Assembly: GCA_963828185.1 (NCBI GenBank)
Contig: CAWHDV010000002.1
Span: 186,001 to 250,000, forward strand
DNA: 64,000 nt
Direction of reading: 5' to 3'
DNA from: Rhodoblastus sp963828185
GTDB lineage: Bacteria > Pseudomonadota > Alphaproteobacteria > Rhizobiales > Beijerinckiaceae
A program made the position numbers and the translations under genes. Shown in pieces: positions 17,314 through 25,145 of the stretch. The number at the start of each line of letters is the position of its first letter. Positions within the stretch are counted from its first letter, which is position 1. The notes beneath the pieces were generated by a model, which saw nothing but the letters and a program-made list of their open reading frames with translations, ran no database searches and had not been told where the DNA came from.

Positions 17314-18545
17314 ATGAACGCGGGAGCAACCGGGAACAGCGACGCGGATGACGGATCGGGCGCGATTTTCCTGGTTGTGGCGGCGGGACGCGGCGAACGC
17401 GCGGGCGCCGGCGGCCCGAAGCAATATCGCAAGCTCGCCGGCCGGCCGGTGCTGACCCGCACGCTGGAGGCCCTGCTCGGCACCGCGCCGAGGACAAGGG
17501 CGCGGGTGGCGATCCATAGCGAGGATCTCGACCTTTACCAGAGCGCGATCGCGCCTTTGCCGGAAGATTTGCGCCGGCGCCTCGACCCGCCGGTGTTTGG
17601 CGGCGCGACACGGCAGGACAGCGTCTGCAACGGGCTCGAGGCGATCGCGGCGGCCGGGGCGCCGAGATGATGCGCCGGTGCTGATCCACGACGCCGCCCG
17701 CCCCTTCGTCGGCGCCGGCCTCGTTTTTCGCGCGCTTGAGTTCCGCGCGCCAGCACGGCGCGGCGGTTCCCGGCCTCGGCGTCACCGACACCATCAAGCA
17801 GGTGGGGGAGGATGCGCGCATCGTGGCGACGCCCGAACGCGCCAGCCTGCGCGCGGTGCAGACGCCGCAGGCGTTCCGGCTCGGGCTGATCCTCGCCGCC
17901 CATCGTTCCGTCAGGGACGACGGATGCCGCGAACTGACCGACGACGCCGCCGTCGCCGAATGGGCCGGCCATTGCGTCTTCGTCTTCCCCGGCGAAAGCG
18001 GCAATATCAAACTCACCACGCAAGAGGATTTTACGCGCATGGAGGCCAGGATGCTGAATGACTTGCCCGACGTGCGCACGGGCCAGGGCTTCGACGTGCA
18101 CGCCTTCGGCGAAGGCGACCATGTCTGGCTCGGCGGCGTCAAGACGCCGCACAGCCAGGGCCTCGTCGGCCATTCCGACGCCGACGTGCTGCTGCACGCC
18201 ATTACCGACGCCGTGCTCGGCGCCATCGCCGAAGGCGACATCGGCTCGCATTTCCCGCCGAGCGATCCGCAATGGCGCGGCGCCTCGTCCGACCTTTTCC
18301 TGCGCCATGCAATCGCGCTGGTGTCGGCGCGCGGCGGGCGCGTGGCGCATATCGACGCCACCGTGATCTGCGAAAAGCCCAAGATCGGGCCGCACCGCGA
18401 CGCCATCCGCGCAAAAATCGCCGAGATCACGCAATTGCCATTGGACCGCGTGGCGGTAAAGGCGACAACATCGGAGCGGCTCGGCTTCACCGGGCGCCAG
18501 GAGGGAATGGCGGCGCTGGCGATCGCCACGGTGCGGCTGCCCTGA
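17314..18545 (+). pseudogene. ispDF: Bifunctional IspDF, interrupted by two +1 frameshifts
   Basis: Fusion of 2-C-methyl-D-erythritol 4-phosphate cytidylyltransferase (IspD) and 2,4-cyclodiphosphate synthase (IspF), two steps of the MEP isoprenoid pathway. The IspD part is read in three frames: VVAAGRGERAGAGGPKQY to GLEAIAAAGAP, then DDAPVLIHDAARPFVGAG, then SARQHGAAVPGLGVTDTIKQ. Deleting one base near 17665 and one near 17741 joins them into 409 aa. The IspF part is intact: GQGFDVHAFGEGDHVWLGG, GHSDADVLLHAITDA and the ERLGFTGRQEG end. The gene should be essential, so two insertions in it argue for sequence errors rather than a true pseudogene. Confidence 0.92.
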
Positions 18546-18579
18546 CGTCCGGCGCGAGGCATTCTGGAGACAATACGAT

Positions 18580-19098
18580 ATGCGCGACGAACTTGTGTTG
18601 CTGGCGCAGAGGACGCTCGACGCCTGCCTCGCCCGCAAGCTGACGATCACTGTCGCCGAATCCTGCACCGGTGGCCTGCTCTCGGGCGCTCTGACGGAGA
18701 ATCCCGGCGCCTCGAACGTCTTCGATCGCGGCTTCGTGACCTATTCCAACCAATCCAAGCAGGACATGCTCGGCGTGCCCGGAGCGCTCATCGCCGCGCA
18801 TGGCGCGGTGTCGGCGGAGGTGGCCGAGGCCATGGCGCTCGGCGCGCTGGAAAAGTCGGGGGCGCATCTGGCGCTGGCGCTCACCGGCATCGCCGGGCCG
18901 GAGGGAGGCACGGCGGAAAAACCGGTCGGGCTGGTGCATTTCGCCCTCGCCCAGCCGGACCGCCCGACGCTCGTGACGCCGAAGCATTTCCGCGCGCCGA
19001 CCGGCAAGGGCCTTGCGCGCGTCGAAATCAGGCGCCTCGCCGTGCTGACCGGCCTGCATCTGCTGCTCGAGGCGGCGGCGCCGCAATTGCGGGCGTAA
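18580..19098 (+). CDS. pncC: Nicotinamide-nucleotide amidase (CinA C-terminal family)
   Basis: 172-aa stand-alone CinA C-terminal domain. Members deamidate nicotinamide mononucleotide in pyridine nucleotide recycling. Conserved VAESCTGGLLSGALTENPGAS and the TGIAGPEGGTAEKPVGLV segment are intact. The N-terminal molybdopterin-like COG1058 domain is absent, as usual for PncC. It follows ispDF by 34 bp and precedes matB by 10 bp, so the three are probably co-transcribed. Confidence 0.9.
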   Translation: MRDELVLLAQRTLDACLARKLTITVAESCTGGLLSGALTENPGASNVFDRGFVTYSNQSKQDMLGVPGALIAAHGAVSAEVAEAMALGALEKSGAHLALALTGIAGPEGGTAEKPVGLVHFALAQPDRPTLVTPKHFRAPTGKGLARVEIRRLAVLTGLHLLLEAAAPQLRA

Positions 19099-19108
19099 GG
19101 AGCTTCGC

Positions 19109-20608
19109 GTGAACCATCTCTTCGATCTCATCGCGTCGAAAATCGCCGATCCGCACAAGGTGTTGATCGAAACGCCGGACGGCCTGTCGATCCGCTACCG
19201 CCACATGCTCACGGCCAGCGCGCGCTACGCCAACGCCCTCGCCTCGCTGGGCGTCGAACCGGGCGACCGCGTCGCCGTGCAAATGGAGAAGTCGCCGGCC
19301 GCTCTCTTCATCTATCTCGCCTGCCTGCGCGCAGGCGCGATCTTCCTGCCGCTCAACACCGCCTATACGCCGCATGAGGTCGGCTATTTCCTTTCCGACG
19401 CGCGACCGAAAATCCTGGTCTGCGATCCCGAGCGGCGCGAGGCGCTGGCCGACGCCGCGGCGAAAGCCGGGACGCGGATCGTGACGCAGGGCCAGGGCCA
19501 GGACGGCGAATTGTTCGACCTCGCCTTCGCCAGCCCGCCAGAATTCGCCAATTTTCCGCGCGGCGCTGACGATATCGCGGCCATCCTCTACACGTCGGGC
19601 ACGACCGGCCGCTCGAAAGGCGCCATGCTGTCGCATGGCAATCTCGCCGCGAACGCCCTGACGCTGGTGGATTACTGGCGATTTACCGCCGACGACGTGC
19701 TGATCCACGCCTTGCCGGTCTATCACACCCACGGCCTGTTCGTGGCGACCAATTGCGTGCTTCTGTCCGGAGCGTCGATGATATTTTTACAGAAATTCGA
19801 TGCGGCCGAAATCCTGGATGCGATGCGAATTGGCACGGTGCTGATGGGCGTGCCGACCTTCTACACGCGCCTGCTCGACGATCCGGACCTGACCAGGGAC
19901 GCCTGCGCCCACATGCGGCTGTTCATATCGGGCTCCGCGCCGCTGCTGGCCGACACGCACAAGGCATGGTTCGAGAAAACCGGCTACGCCATTCTCGAAC
20001 GCTATGGCATGACCGAAACCAACATGAACACGTCCAACCCCTATGACGGCGAGCGGATCGCCGGCACCGTGGGTCCACCATTGCCCGGCGTAAAACTGCG
20101 CGTCGCCGACCCCGAAACGGGCGCGCCGCTGCCTGACGGCGAAATCGGCGTGATCGAGGTGAGGGGCCCGAACGTCTTCAAGGGCTACTGGCAAATGCCG
20201 GAAAAAACCGCGAGCGAATTCCGCGCGGATGGCTTCTTCATGACAGGCGACCTCGGCCGCATCGACGAGAAGGGTTATGTGCGCATCGTCGGGCGCGGAA
20301 AAGACCTGATCATCAGCGGCGGCCTCAACATCTATCCCAAGGAAATCGAGAGCGAGATCGACGCGCTCGACGGCGTCATCGAAAGCGCGGTGATCGGCCT
20401 GCCCGACGCCGATTTCGGCGAAGCGGTGGCGGCCGTGGTGGTGCGCGCCAAAGGCGCGGCCCTGGACGAGGCGCAAATCCGCTCAGCGCTCAAGCAGCGG
20501 CTGGCCAAATTCAAATTGCCAAAGACCATCGTCTTCGTCGACGACCTGCCGCGCAACACCATGGGCAAGGTGCAGAAGAACGTCCTGCGCCAGCAATTTG
20601 GCGGCTGA
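19109..20608 (+). CDS. matB: Malonyl-CoA synthetase
   Basis: 499-aa acyl-AMP ligase that makes malonyl-CoA from malonate, ATP and CoA. The P-loop YTSGTTGRSKGAM, LPVYHTHGLFVATN, the ERYGMTETNMNTSNPYDG segment and the C-terminal catalytic lysine in PRNTMGKVQKN are all present. The MTETNMNTSNPY stretch is characteristic of MatB proteins such as the Rhodopseudomonas enzyme, which separates it from general fatty acyl-CoA ligases. Start is GTG 19109, ten bases after pncC. No matA (decarboxylase) or matC (transporter) is adjacent, so it may supply malonyl-CoA from malonate reaching the cytoplasm. Confidence 0.88.
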   Translation: MNHLFDLIASKIADPHKVLIETPDGLSIRYRHMLTASARYANALASLGVEPGDRVAVQMEKSPAALFIYLACLRAGAIFLPLNTAYTPHEVGYFLSDARPKILVCDPERREALADAAAKAGTRIVTQGQGQDGELFDLAFASPPEFANFPRGADDIAAILYTSGTTGRSKGAMLSHGNLAANALTLVDYWRFTADDVLIHALPVYHTHGLFVATNCVLLSGASMIFLQKFDAAEILDAMRIGTVLMGVPTFYTRLLDDPDLTRDACAHMRLFISGSAPLLADTHKAWFEKTGYAILERYGMTETNMNTSNPYDGERIAGTVGPPLPGVKLRVADPETGAPLPDGEIGVIEVRGPNVFKGYWQMPEKTASEFRADGFFMTGDLGRIDEKGYVRIVGRGKDLIISGGLNIYPKEIESEIDALDGVIESAVIGLPDADFGEAVAAVVVRAKGAALDEAQIRSALKQRLAKFKLPKTIVFVDDLPRNTMGKVQKNVLRQQFGG

Positions 20609-20611
20609 CGC

Positions 20612-21184
20612 TCAGAACTGCGGCTTGCGGTAGCGCGCCAGATCGACCGTCGGCGTCACGGATTCTGGATCGTAGTCGTGCGCGGCCAGTTCGCGCGCGG
20701 TCTTGTCGCCGCTGGCCGCCGCCCGATCGATCATATCCTTGCCGAGCTTGCGATCGAGCGGAACGCCATGCCCGCGCAAGACGTCGAGGCCATAGTTGAA
20801 CTGGCCGAGCGAGGAGCCGGTGTCGGCGAGCTTCTTGTCCCAGGCCGCGGCGGCGACGGGGTCGGAGGGCCGGTCGTAGCCATTTTCCTCGAGATAGGAC
20901 ATCCAGGGCATGGCGTTGACATTGCCGGCCTTGGCGCAGCGCTCGAAAATACGCCGCGCCTCCTCATGCTGGCCGGTCTTGTCCATGAAGACGCCGTAAG
21001 TGCACATCTTGGGGTCGAAACGCGCCTCGTGCGACTTGGCTCCCCAGTACTGGATGCTCAGTTGCTGCGGGTTCAACTCGCCGCCGTCGTCCGCGGCTGC
21101 GGTTTGCGCGCGGGCCGCGCCGGCGATCGCCGTACAGGACAAGGCCACGATCGCCACGGCGCCGAAATTGGTCCAGGAACGCAT
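20612..21184 (-). CDS. Secreted Sel1-like repeat protein A
   Basis: 190-aa exported protein; start is ATG 21184, with GGAG six bases upstream, and a signal peptide ends at ARA (MRSWTNFGAVAIVALSCTAI). The body carries Sel1/TPR-like helical repeats: SLGQFNYGLDVLRGHGVPLD followed by KDMIDRAAASGDKTARELAA. Sel1 repeats mediate protein-protein contacts. It is a close paralogue of the next gene, sharing LNPQQLSIQYW, EARRIFERC, MPWMSYLEENGYDRPSDPVAA and the C-terminal DLARYRKP. The two are tandem duplicates 29 bp apart, downstream of pqqA. Function unknown. Confidence 0.8.
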   Translation of the reverse strand: MRSWTNFGAVAIVALSCTAIAGAARAQTAAADDGGELNPQQLSIQYWGAKSHEARFDPKMCTYGVFMDKTGQHEEARRIFERCAKAGNVNAMPWMSYLEENGYDRPSDPVAAAAWDKKLADTGSSLGQFNYGLDVLRGHGVPLDRKLGKDMIDRAAASGDKTARELAAHDYDPESVTPTVDLARYRKPQF

Positions 21185-21213
21185 GGTCATCTCCTTCAAT
21201 TCAATTTCGCCGC

Positions 21214-21831
21214 TCAGAACATCGGCTTGCGATAGTGCGCCAGGTCAGCCGTGGGGGTCACCAATTCCGGATCGTAGTGATGCGCCGCGAGGTCGCGCGC
21301 CGTCGTATCGCCGCCAGCGGCCGCCTGATCTATATAGGATTTGCCGAGCGCGCGATCCAGCGCCACGCCATGGCCGCGCAAAATGTCGAGGCCGTAGTTG
21401 AACTGGCCGAGCGATGAGCCGGCGTCGGCGAGCGTCTTGTCCCATTTAGCCGCTGCGACCGGGTTCGACGGCCGGTCATAGCCATTCTCCTCGGTCCAGG
21501 ACATCCAGGGCATGGAGCCTCTGACGCCGTGCTCCGAACAGCGCTGGAAAATCCGCCGCGCTTCCTCGTGCCAGCCCATTTTGGCGAGCGGATAGCCATA
21601 CATGCACATGCCCGGATCGAAACGCGCCTCCTTCGAGCGGGCGATCCAGTAATCGATGCTCAGCTCCGACGGATTGAGCCGGCCGACATCGTCGTCCGCG
21701 TCAGCGCCGATGGTCTGCGCCGGGTGGGCGTCAGGGTTTTTTTCGCCCGCTTGCGCGCGTAAAACCAGCGGCGCCGCGAAGAATGTCGCGGCTGCGAGCG
21801 CCAAGGCGAAAGATCCGTTCCTCAAATTCAT
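21214..21831 (-). CDS. Secreted Sel1-like repeat protein B
   Basis: 205-aa paralogue of the downstream gene. Start is placed at ATG 21831 (MNLRNGSFALALAAATFFAA) after GGGGA, giving a normal signal peptide; a longer open frame to 22089 crosses the pqqA terminator and is rejected. Shares LNPSELSIDYW, EARRIFQRC, MPWMSWTEENGYDRPSNP and SLGQFNYGLDILRGHGVALD with its neighbour. Two conserved cysteines (in DPGMCMYG and FQRC) recur in both copies, perhaps a periplasmic disulfide. Separated from pqqA by a terminator, so expression may depend on readthrough or its own promoter. Confidence 0.8.
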   Translation of the reverse strand: MNLRNGSFALALAAATFFAAPLVLRAQAGEKNPDAHPAQTIGADADDDVGRLNPSELSIDYWIARSKEARFDPGMCMYGYPLAKMGWHEEARRIFQRCSEHGVRGSMPWMSWTEENGYDRPSNPVAAAKWDKTLADAGSSLGQFNYGLDILRGHGVALDRALGKSYIDQAAAGGDTTARDLAAHHYDPELVTPTADLAHYRKPMF

Positions 21832-21911
21832 TTTTTCCCCAAAATCACGACGCCGTCCGCTGAGGCGCTTCAACTCCGACCTCGCGCCAACCATCCCGGG
21901 AACACCAAAAA

Positions 21912-21944
21912 CCCGAGCCGCTTTTGGGAGAGCAGCGGCTCGGG
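21912..21944 (-). terminator. Rho-independent terminator of pqqA
   Basis: CCCGAGCCGCT / AGCGGCTCGGG, 11-bp perfect stem with an 11-base loop, followed on the minus strand by TTTTTGG. It lies 99 bp beyond the pqqA stop and makes pqqA a short independent transcript. Confidence 0.8.
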
Positions 21945-22043
21945 CCGAGGTTTTGTGGGAGGCGGAGGAATTTTTCAGGAAGCCACGCCGTGCGAGCTGG
22001 TCGAGGCGCGCGACGTTCACAACTCTGTGTAAAAAATCCGCTC

Positions 22044-22121
22044 TCAGATTTCGGCGGACATATAGCTGGTGACTTCCATGCCAACGCAAACTTCGCAGGC
22101 TTCGGGCGCGGTCCAGGACAT
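22044..22121 (-). CDS. pqqA: Coenzyme PQQ precursor peptide PqqA
   Basis: 25-codon gene encoding the peptide from which pyrroloquinoline quinone is made. The C-terminal CVGMEVTSYMSAEI contains the diagnostic Glu16-Val-Thr-Ser-Tyr20; PqqE joins this Glu and Tyr. The order E-x3-Y and the VGMEVTSY context match methylotroph PqqA. It lacks the last few residues found after AEI in Methylobacterium. Start ATG has GGGAG seven bases upstream. It has its own terminator, and no pqqB, C, D or E lies nearby, so it is an orphan or extra copy supplying peptide for a biosynthetic operon elsewhere. A 17-bp element 128 bp upstream also precedes the two-component operon next door. Confidence 0.9.
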   Translation of the reverse strand: MSWTAPEACEVCVGMEVTSYMSAEI

Positions 22122-22249
22122 GTTGATCTCCCTATGGAATTGAATTGGCTTTTGCTGACGCGACGACGAAGCTGTTGGCGCCGCGTCGAAAGCGTTGAAC
22201 ATGTGTATCCCGCCCAGCCCGAGGATGCGTCAGGAGCCGGCGATAAAAT

Positions 22250-22266
22250 TGTAAGATATTTGTCAG
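22250..22266 (-). promoter_or_regulatory. Putative OmpR-type operator upstream of pqqA
   Basis: TGTAAGATATTTGTCAG on the plus strand; on the minus strand it reads TGACA, six bases, TTACA, giving half-sites 11 bp apart as OmpR/PhoB regulators bind. It overlaps the stop codon of the response regulator gene, 128 bp upstream of the pqqA start, and recurs with one change at 25115-25131. Confidence 0.45.
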
Positions 22267-22973
22267 ACCGCCACTTCCTCGTCATAGCGGTAGCCGACGC
22301 CATGCACGGTCGAGATGATGCGCGGGCGCGCCGGATCGATCTCGATCTTGCGCCTGAGGCCGGAGACATATTGGTCGAGGGCGCGGCTGTTGGGCATGTA
22401 ATCGCGGCCCCAGGCGAGATCGAACAGTTCATCGCGCGTCACCGCCTTGCCCGGGCGCACGTGCAAGGCGTTCAGGATGGCCAGTTCGCGCGGCGCGAGA
22501 TCAATGCTCTGGCCGCCGCGGAAGGCGCGCAGCGCCGCGGGATCTATGTCGAGATCGCCCATGCGGAAACGGCCGGGCTTGGCCGCCGCGGCGCCGTCTT
22601 CCGCCGGCGCCGCCTTCGCCCGCCGCAACCCGGCCTTTATCCGCGCAACCAGCTCCCTCGCGGAAAACGGCTTGGCGATATAGTCGTCGGCGCCGATTTC
22701 CAGCCCGATGACGCGATCGATCTCGGCGCCCCGCGCGGACAGGAGCAGGATCGGCGTGTGGGAGTCGCGCGCCCGGATGCGCCGGCAAAGATCGAGGCCG
22801 TCGAGACGCGGCATCATCACGTCGAACAGGCAGAGCGCCGGCGCTTCTTCGACGAAGGCGCGCCAGGCGGCTTCGCCATCCTCGGCGATAACGCAGGTCA
22901 AGCCTTCCAGGGCCAGCAGATCGACCAGTCCGGCGCGCAGGTTGGCGTCATCCTCGGCGATCAGGATCTTCAA
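22263..22973 (-). CDS. OmpR-family response regulator
   Basis: 236-aa regulator. Receiver domain with the acidic pair in AEDD, phospho-acceptor Asp51 (CLFDVMMPRLDG), LLLSARG and KPFSARELVARI. C-terminal winged helix includes LAPRELAILNAL, RALDQYVSGLRRKIE and VHGVGYRY. Start is the TTG at 22973, overlapping the kinase stop (TTGA), with GGAG upstream; this implies translational coupling. It is the last gene of the mxaD-like/kinase/regulator operon. In methylotrophs, comparable two-component systems (MxbDM, MxcQE, MxaYX) control methanol dehydrogenase and PQQ genes, which suits the neighbouring pqqA, but orthology is not shown. Confidence 0.93.
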   Translation of the reverse strand: MKILIAEDDANLRAGLVDLLALEGLTCVIAEDGEAAWRAFVEEAPALCLFDVMMPRLDGLDLCRRIRARDSHTPILLLSARGAEIDRVIGLEIGADDYIAKPFSARELVARIKAGLRRAKAAPAEDGAAAAKPGRFRMGDLDIDPAALRAFRGGQSIDLAPRELAILNALHVRPGKAVTRDELFDLAWGRDYMPNSRALDQYVSGLRRKIEIDPARPRIISTVHGVGYRYDEEVAV

Positions 22974-24496
22974 GCGCCTTCTCCGTTCGCTTCTTTTGCG
23001 GAAAATTCCTGTGCCGGAACTTCTTGTGGCGAAGCCTGCGCCAGGATCGTCGCTTTCGCGCAAAGGCCCGGATCGGCTCCAGCCAGGGAAAAACCACCGC
23101 CGTTGGTCCGCGTCAACTCCTGCACGATCGCCAGCCCCATGCCGTGCGACGGAGTGACGCTCGCGCCGACCGCGCGAGCGCCAAAATCGCGCACCGCGAG
23201 CGAAAGCTGGTCGTCGCGCCAATCGATCGAGACGACGATGCGTCCCGGCGCATATTTCCGCGCATTGTCGATCAGGTTGATCAATATGCGCTCGAAAGCG
23301 ACCACATTGAAGCGCAGCATCGTGTCGACGCCGCACTCCAGTTCGCAGTGCGCGTTGGACGCGGCCAGAAGCCTTTCATAGCGCGCGACGACGCGGCGAG
23401 CGAGCGCGCCAGCGTCGACCGAGGCCGCGCCGGACTCATTGCGCGAAAACGCGTCGCCGCGAAAAATCGTCTCGCCGGCGAGCAGGTCGAGACGGTCGAT
23501 TTCCTCGGTCAGCACCGTGCAGTAGCGGCTGACGTCCGGGACATCGGCCGCCTTGCGCGAAATGAGCTCGGCGTAAAGCTTCAGATTGGCCAGCGGCGTG
23601 CGCAGGTCGTGCGAAAGCCGCGTCGCCAGCGCGGCGCGCGCCGAACTTTCCGCCAGCAGCGCGTTTTGCGCGCGGCGCGCCTGCAACACCAGCAGCAGCC
23701 ACACCAGCGCCAGCGGCGCCGCCAGCGCCAGCCGTCCCAGCGCGCTGCGTTTCGGCGGCGACGCTCCGGAGAGTTCGATCGTCCAGTTGTGCAGCGCGCC
23801 GCTGAGCACGAACGACTGGAAGCTTGCGGTGGGTTGGCCATGCCGCCAGACGACGCGGTCGAACGGATCGCGCAGGCGGAAGGACCAGTGCGGCAGCGCG
23901 GCGGCCCTGGTTTCCAGCGCCGCGAACAGCAGCGGAAAAACCTGCTTGCTGCTCAGGGCGATGCAGTTTTCCTCCCGCTCGTCGCCGACGCCGCTGCGGC
24001 GGCATTCGAAATAATATTCGCCCGAAATATGCGGAAACCAGCCGTTAAGCAGATCGCCCTCGCGCAAGAGGTCGGCCACGTCAGACAATGCATGCAGCTT
24101 TTCCTCCCACATTTTCGGCATGGCGAGGGGATCTTCGGGCGGAAAGATGGTGCGGTCGCCCTTGCGCTGCAGCACCAGCAGGTTGAGGTTGTAGCCATAG
24201 ACGACTTGCCACAGGCGTGAGGCGGCGTTTTTGGGATCGGCTTCCGCCTGCGCCACGTCCGCCCAGGCGAGCGCGCTGAACGAGGTCAAAGCCTGCGCGC
24301 CCGCAGCGCCGAGCTCATCGGCGATTTCGGAGGAATGCTTTTGCGCGCTATCGCGCATCATGATGAAATCCGCGTCCAGCCATTGCATGGCGAACAACGC
24401 GACAAAGGCCAGCGGCAGCGCGAACAGGAGAGCCTGTCGCGCCGTCGCCGCCCATTTTTGGCGCGGGCGCGCGGTTCCGGCGACTTTTGCGTCCAT
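22970..24496 (-). CDS. Membrane sensor histidine kinase
   Basis: 508-aa kinase. First membrane helix about 20-40, a periplasmic sensor domain about 41-250 and a second helix about 255-273. The H-box is RLSHDLRTPLANLK with His296, the N-box NLIDNARKYAP (about 407-417), and the glycine box SHGMGLAIVQELTRTNGGG. The G1 box is weak (VRDFGARAVG), as in some divergent kinases. The sensor domain has two cysteines (165, 178) and a YYFECRR segment and matches no sensor family I know. It overlaps the upstream mxaD-like gene by one base and the regulator by four, so the three proteins are made together. Signal unknown. Confidence 0.92.
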   Translation of the reverse strand: MDAKVAGTARPRQKWAATARQALLFALPLAFVALFAMQWLDADFIMMRDSAQKHSSEIADELGAAGAQALTSFSALAWADVAQAEADPKNAASRLWQVVYGYNLNLLVLQRKGDRTIFPPEDPLAMPKMWEEKLHALSDVADLLREGDLLNGWFPHISGEYYFECRRSGVGDEREENCIALSSKQVFPLLFAALETRAAALPHWSFRLRDPFDRVVWRHGQPTASFQSFVLSGALHNWTIELSGASPPKRSALGRLALAAPLALVWLLLVLQARRAQNALLAESSARAALATRLSHDLRTPLANLKLYAELISRKAADVPDVSRYCTVLTEEIDRLDLLAGETIFRGDAFSRNESGAASVDAGALARRVVARYERLLAASNAHCELECGVDTMLRFNVVAFERILINLIDNARKYAPGRIVVSIDWRDDQLSLAVRDFGARAVGASVTPSHGMGLAIVQELTRTNGGGFSLAGADPGLCAKATILAQASPQEVPAQEFSAKEANGEGA

Positions 24497-24996
24497 CAGT
24501 TCTGAGCGAGCGCCTTCCCGATATTGTCCAGGCCGCCGCGATAAATGCCGGCGATGGCCTTGCGCGCCGCCTCGGCCGTCGTTCCATTGGCAGGCGCAAA
24601 CTCGGACGTCCAGGTGACTTCACTGCCCTGCCCGTCCGCCTTGACCGATAGGGTCGAGACATAATGCGAGACCGGGACGACCTTCTGGTTCTCGCCATTG
24701 TCGAGGATGCGGTACTGGTAATGCCGCGCCGTGTCGCTATGGCTCATCAGGGCTTCCCACAGCACGGGTCCGCCGAGATCGAGGCGGCGCTGCGAATCCA
24801 GCTTGTCGCCGTCGGACGCCTGCGTCGACTTGACCGCCGGATGCCAGGAAAGATCATTGAAATGGCCGATCCGCGCCCAGACCTTGGCGGGCGGCGCATC
24901 GACCTTGACCAATTCCGTCACCTTTTCCCTGCCCGCCGCCTGGGCCCCGAGATTTGACGCAGCCATCACCATCGCGGCCAGAACAAATGACTTCAT
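24496..24996 (-). CDS. Exported SRPBCC protein, MxaD-like
   Basis: 166-aa protein with a signal peptide (MKSFVLAAMVMAASNLGAQA) and a START/SRPBCC fold: VDAPPAKVWARIGHFNDLSWHPAVK, GGPVLWEAL and the IYRGGLDNI end. This layout resembles MxaD, the periplasmic protein linked to PQQ methanol dehydrogenase and electron transfer to cytochrome cL in methylotrophs. Other secreted SRPBCC proteins share parts of this, so the MxaD assignment is a similarity judgement. It is the first gene of an operon with a two-component system, and the ATG lies 118 bp from a putative operator. A periplasmic ligand-binding protein may feed the sensor kinase. Confidence 0.7.
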   Translation of the reverse strand: MKSFVLAAMVMAASNLGAQAAGREKVTELVKVDAPPAKVWARIGHFNDLSWHPAVKSTQASDGDKLDSQRRLDLGGPVLWEALMSHSDTARHYQYRILDNGENQKVVPVSHYVSTLSVKADGQGSEVTWTSEFAPANGTTAEAARKAIAGIYRGGLDNIGKALAQN

Positions 24997-25114
24997 GTCT
25001 CTCTCCCTTTGCTTCGCGCGCGGCCCTTTGCGAAGGTTGATCCCTCATCGACGGCGGAGCCGCGGGTCGCCAAGCCAATGCGACATATTTTGCGGCGGAA
25101 AAAAAGCGAAATCA

Positions 25115-25131
25115 TGTAAGATGTTTGTCAG
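25115..25131 (-). promoter_or_regulatory. Putative OmpR-type operator upstream of the mxaD-like/kinase operon
   Basis: TGTAAGATGTTTGTCAG, 16 of 17 bases identical to the site at 22250-22266 and in the same orientation. It lies 118 bp upstream of the mxaD-like start and 14 bp before pxpB on the other strand, so it could serve either side; the match in strand and spacing with the pqqA copy favours the minus-strand operon. Confidence 0.45.
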
Positions 25132-25145
25132 TCCGGAGCGCCCCG

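Noticed and set aside
21832..22089. N-terminal extension of Sel1-like protein B
   Set aside because: The extension reads through the pqqA terminator and the end of pqqA and removes the signal peptide from the N-terminus.
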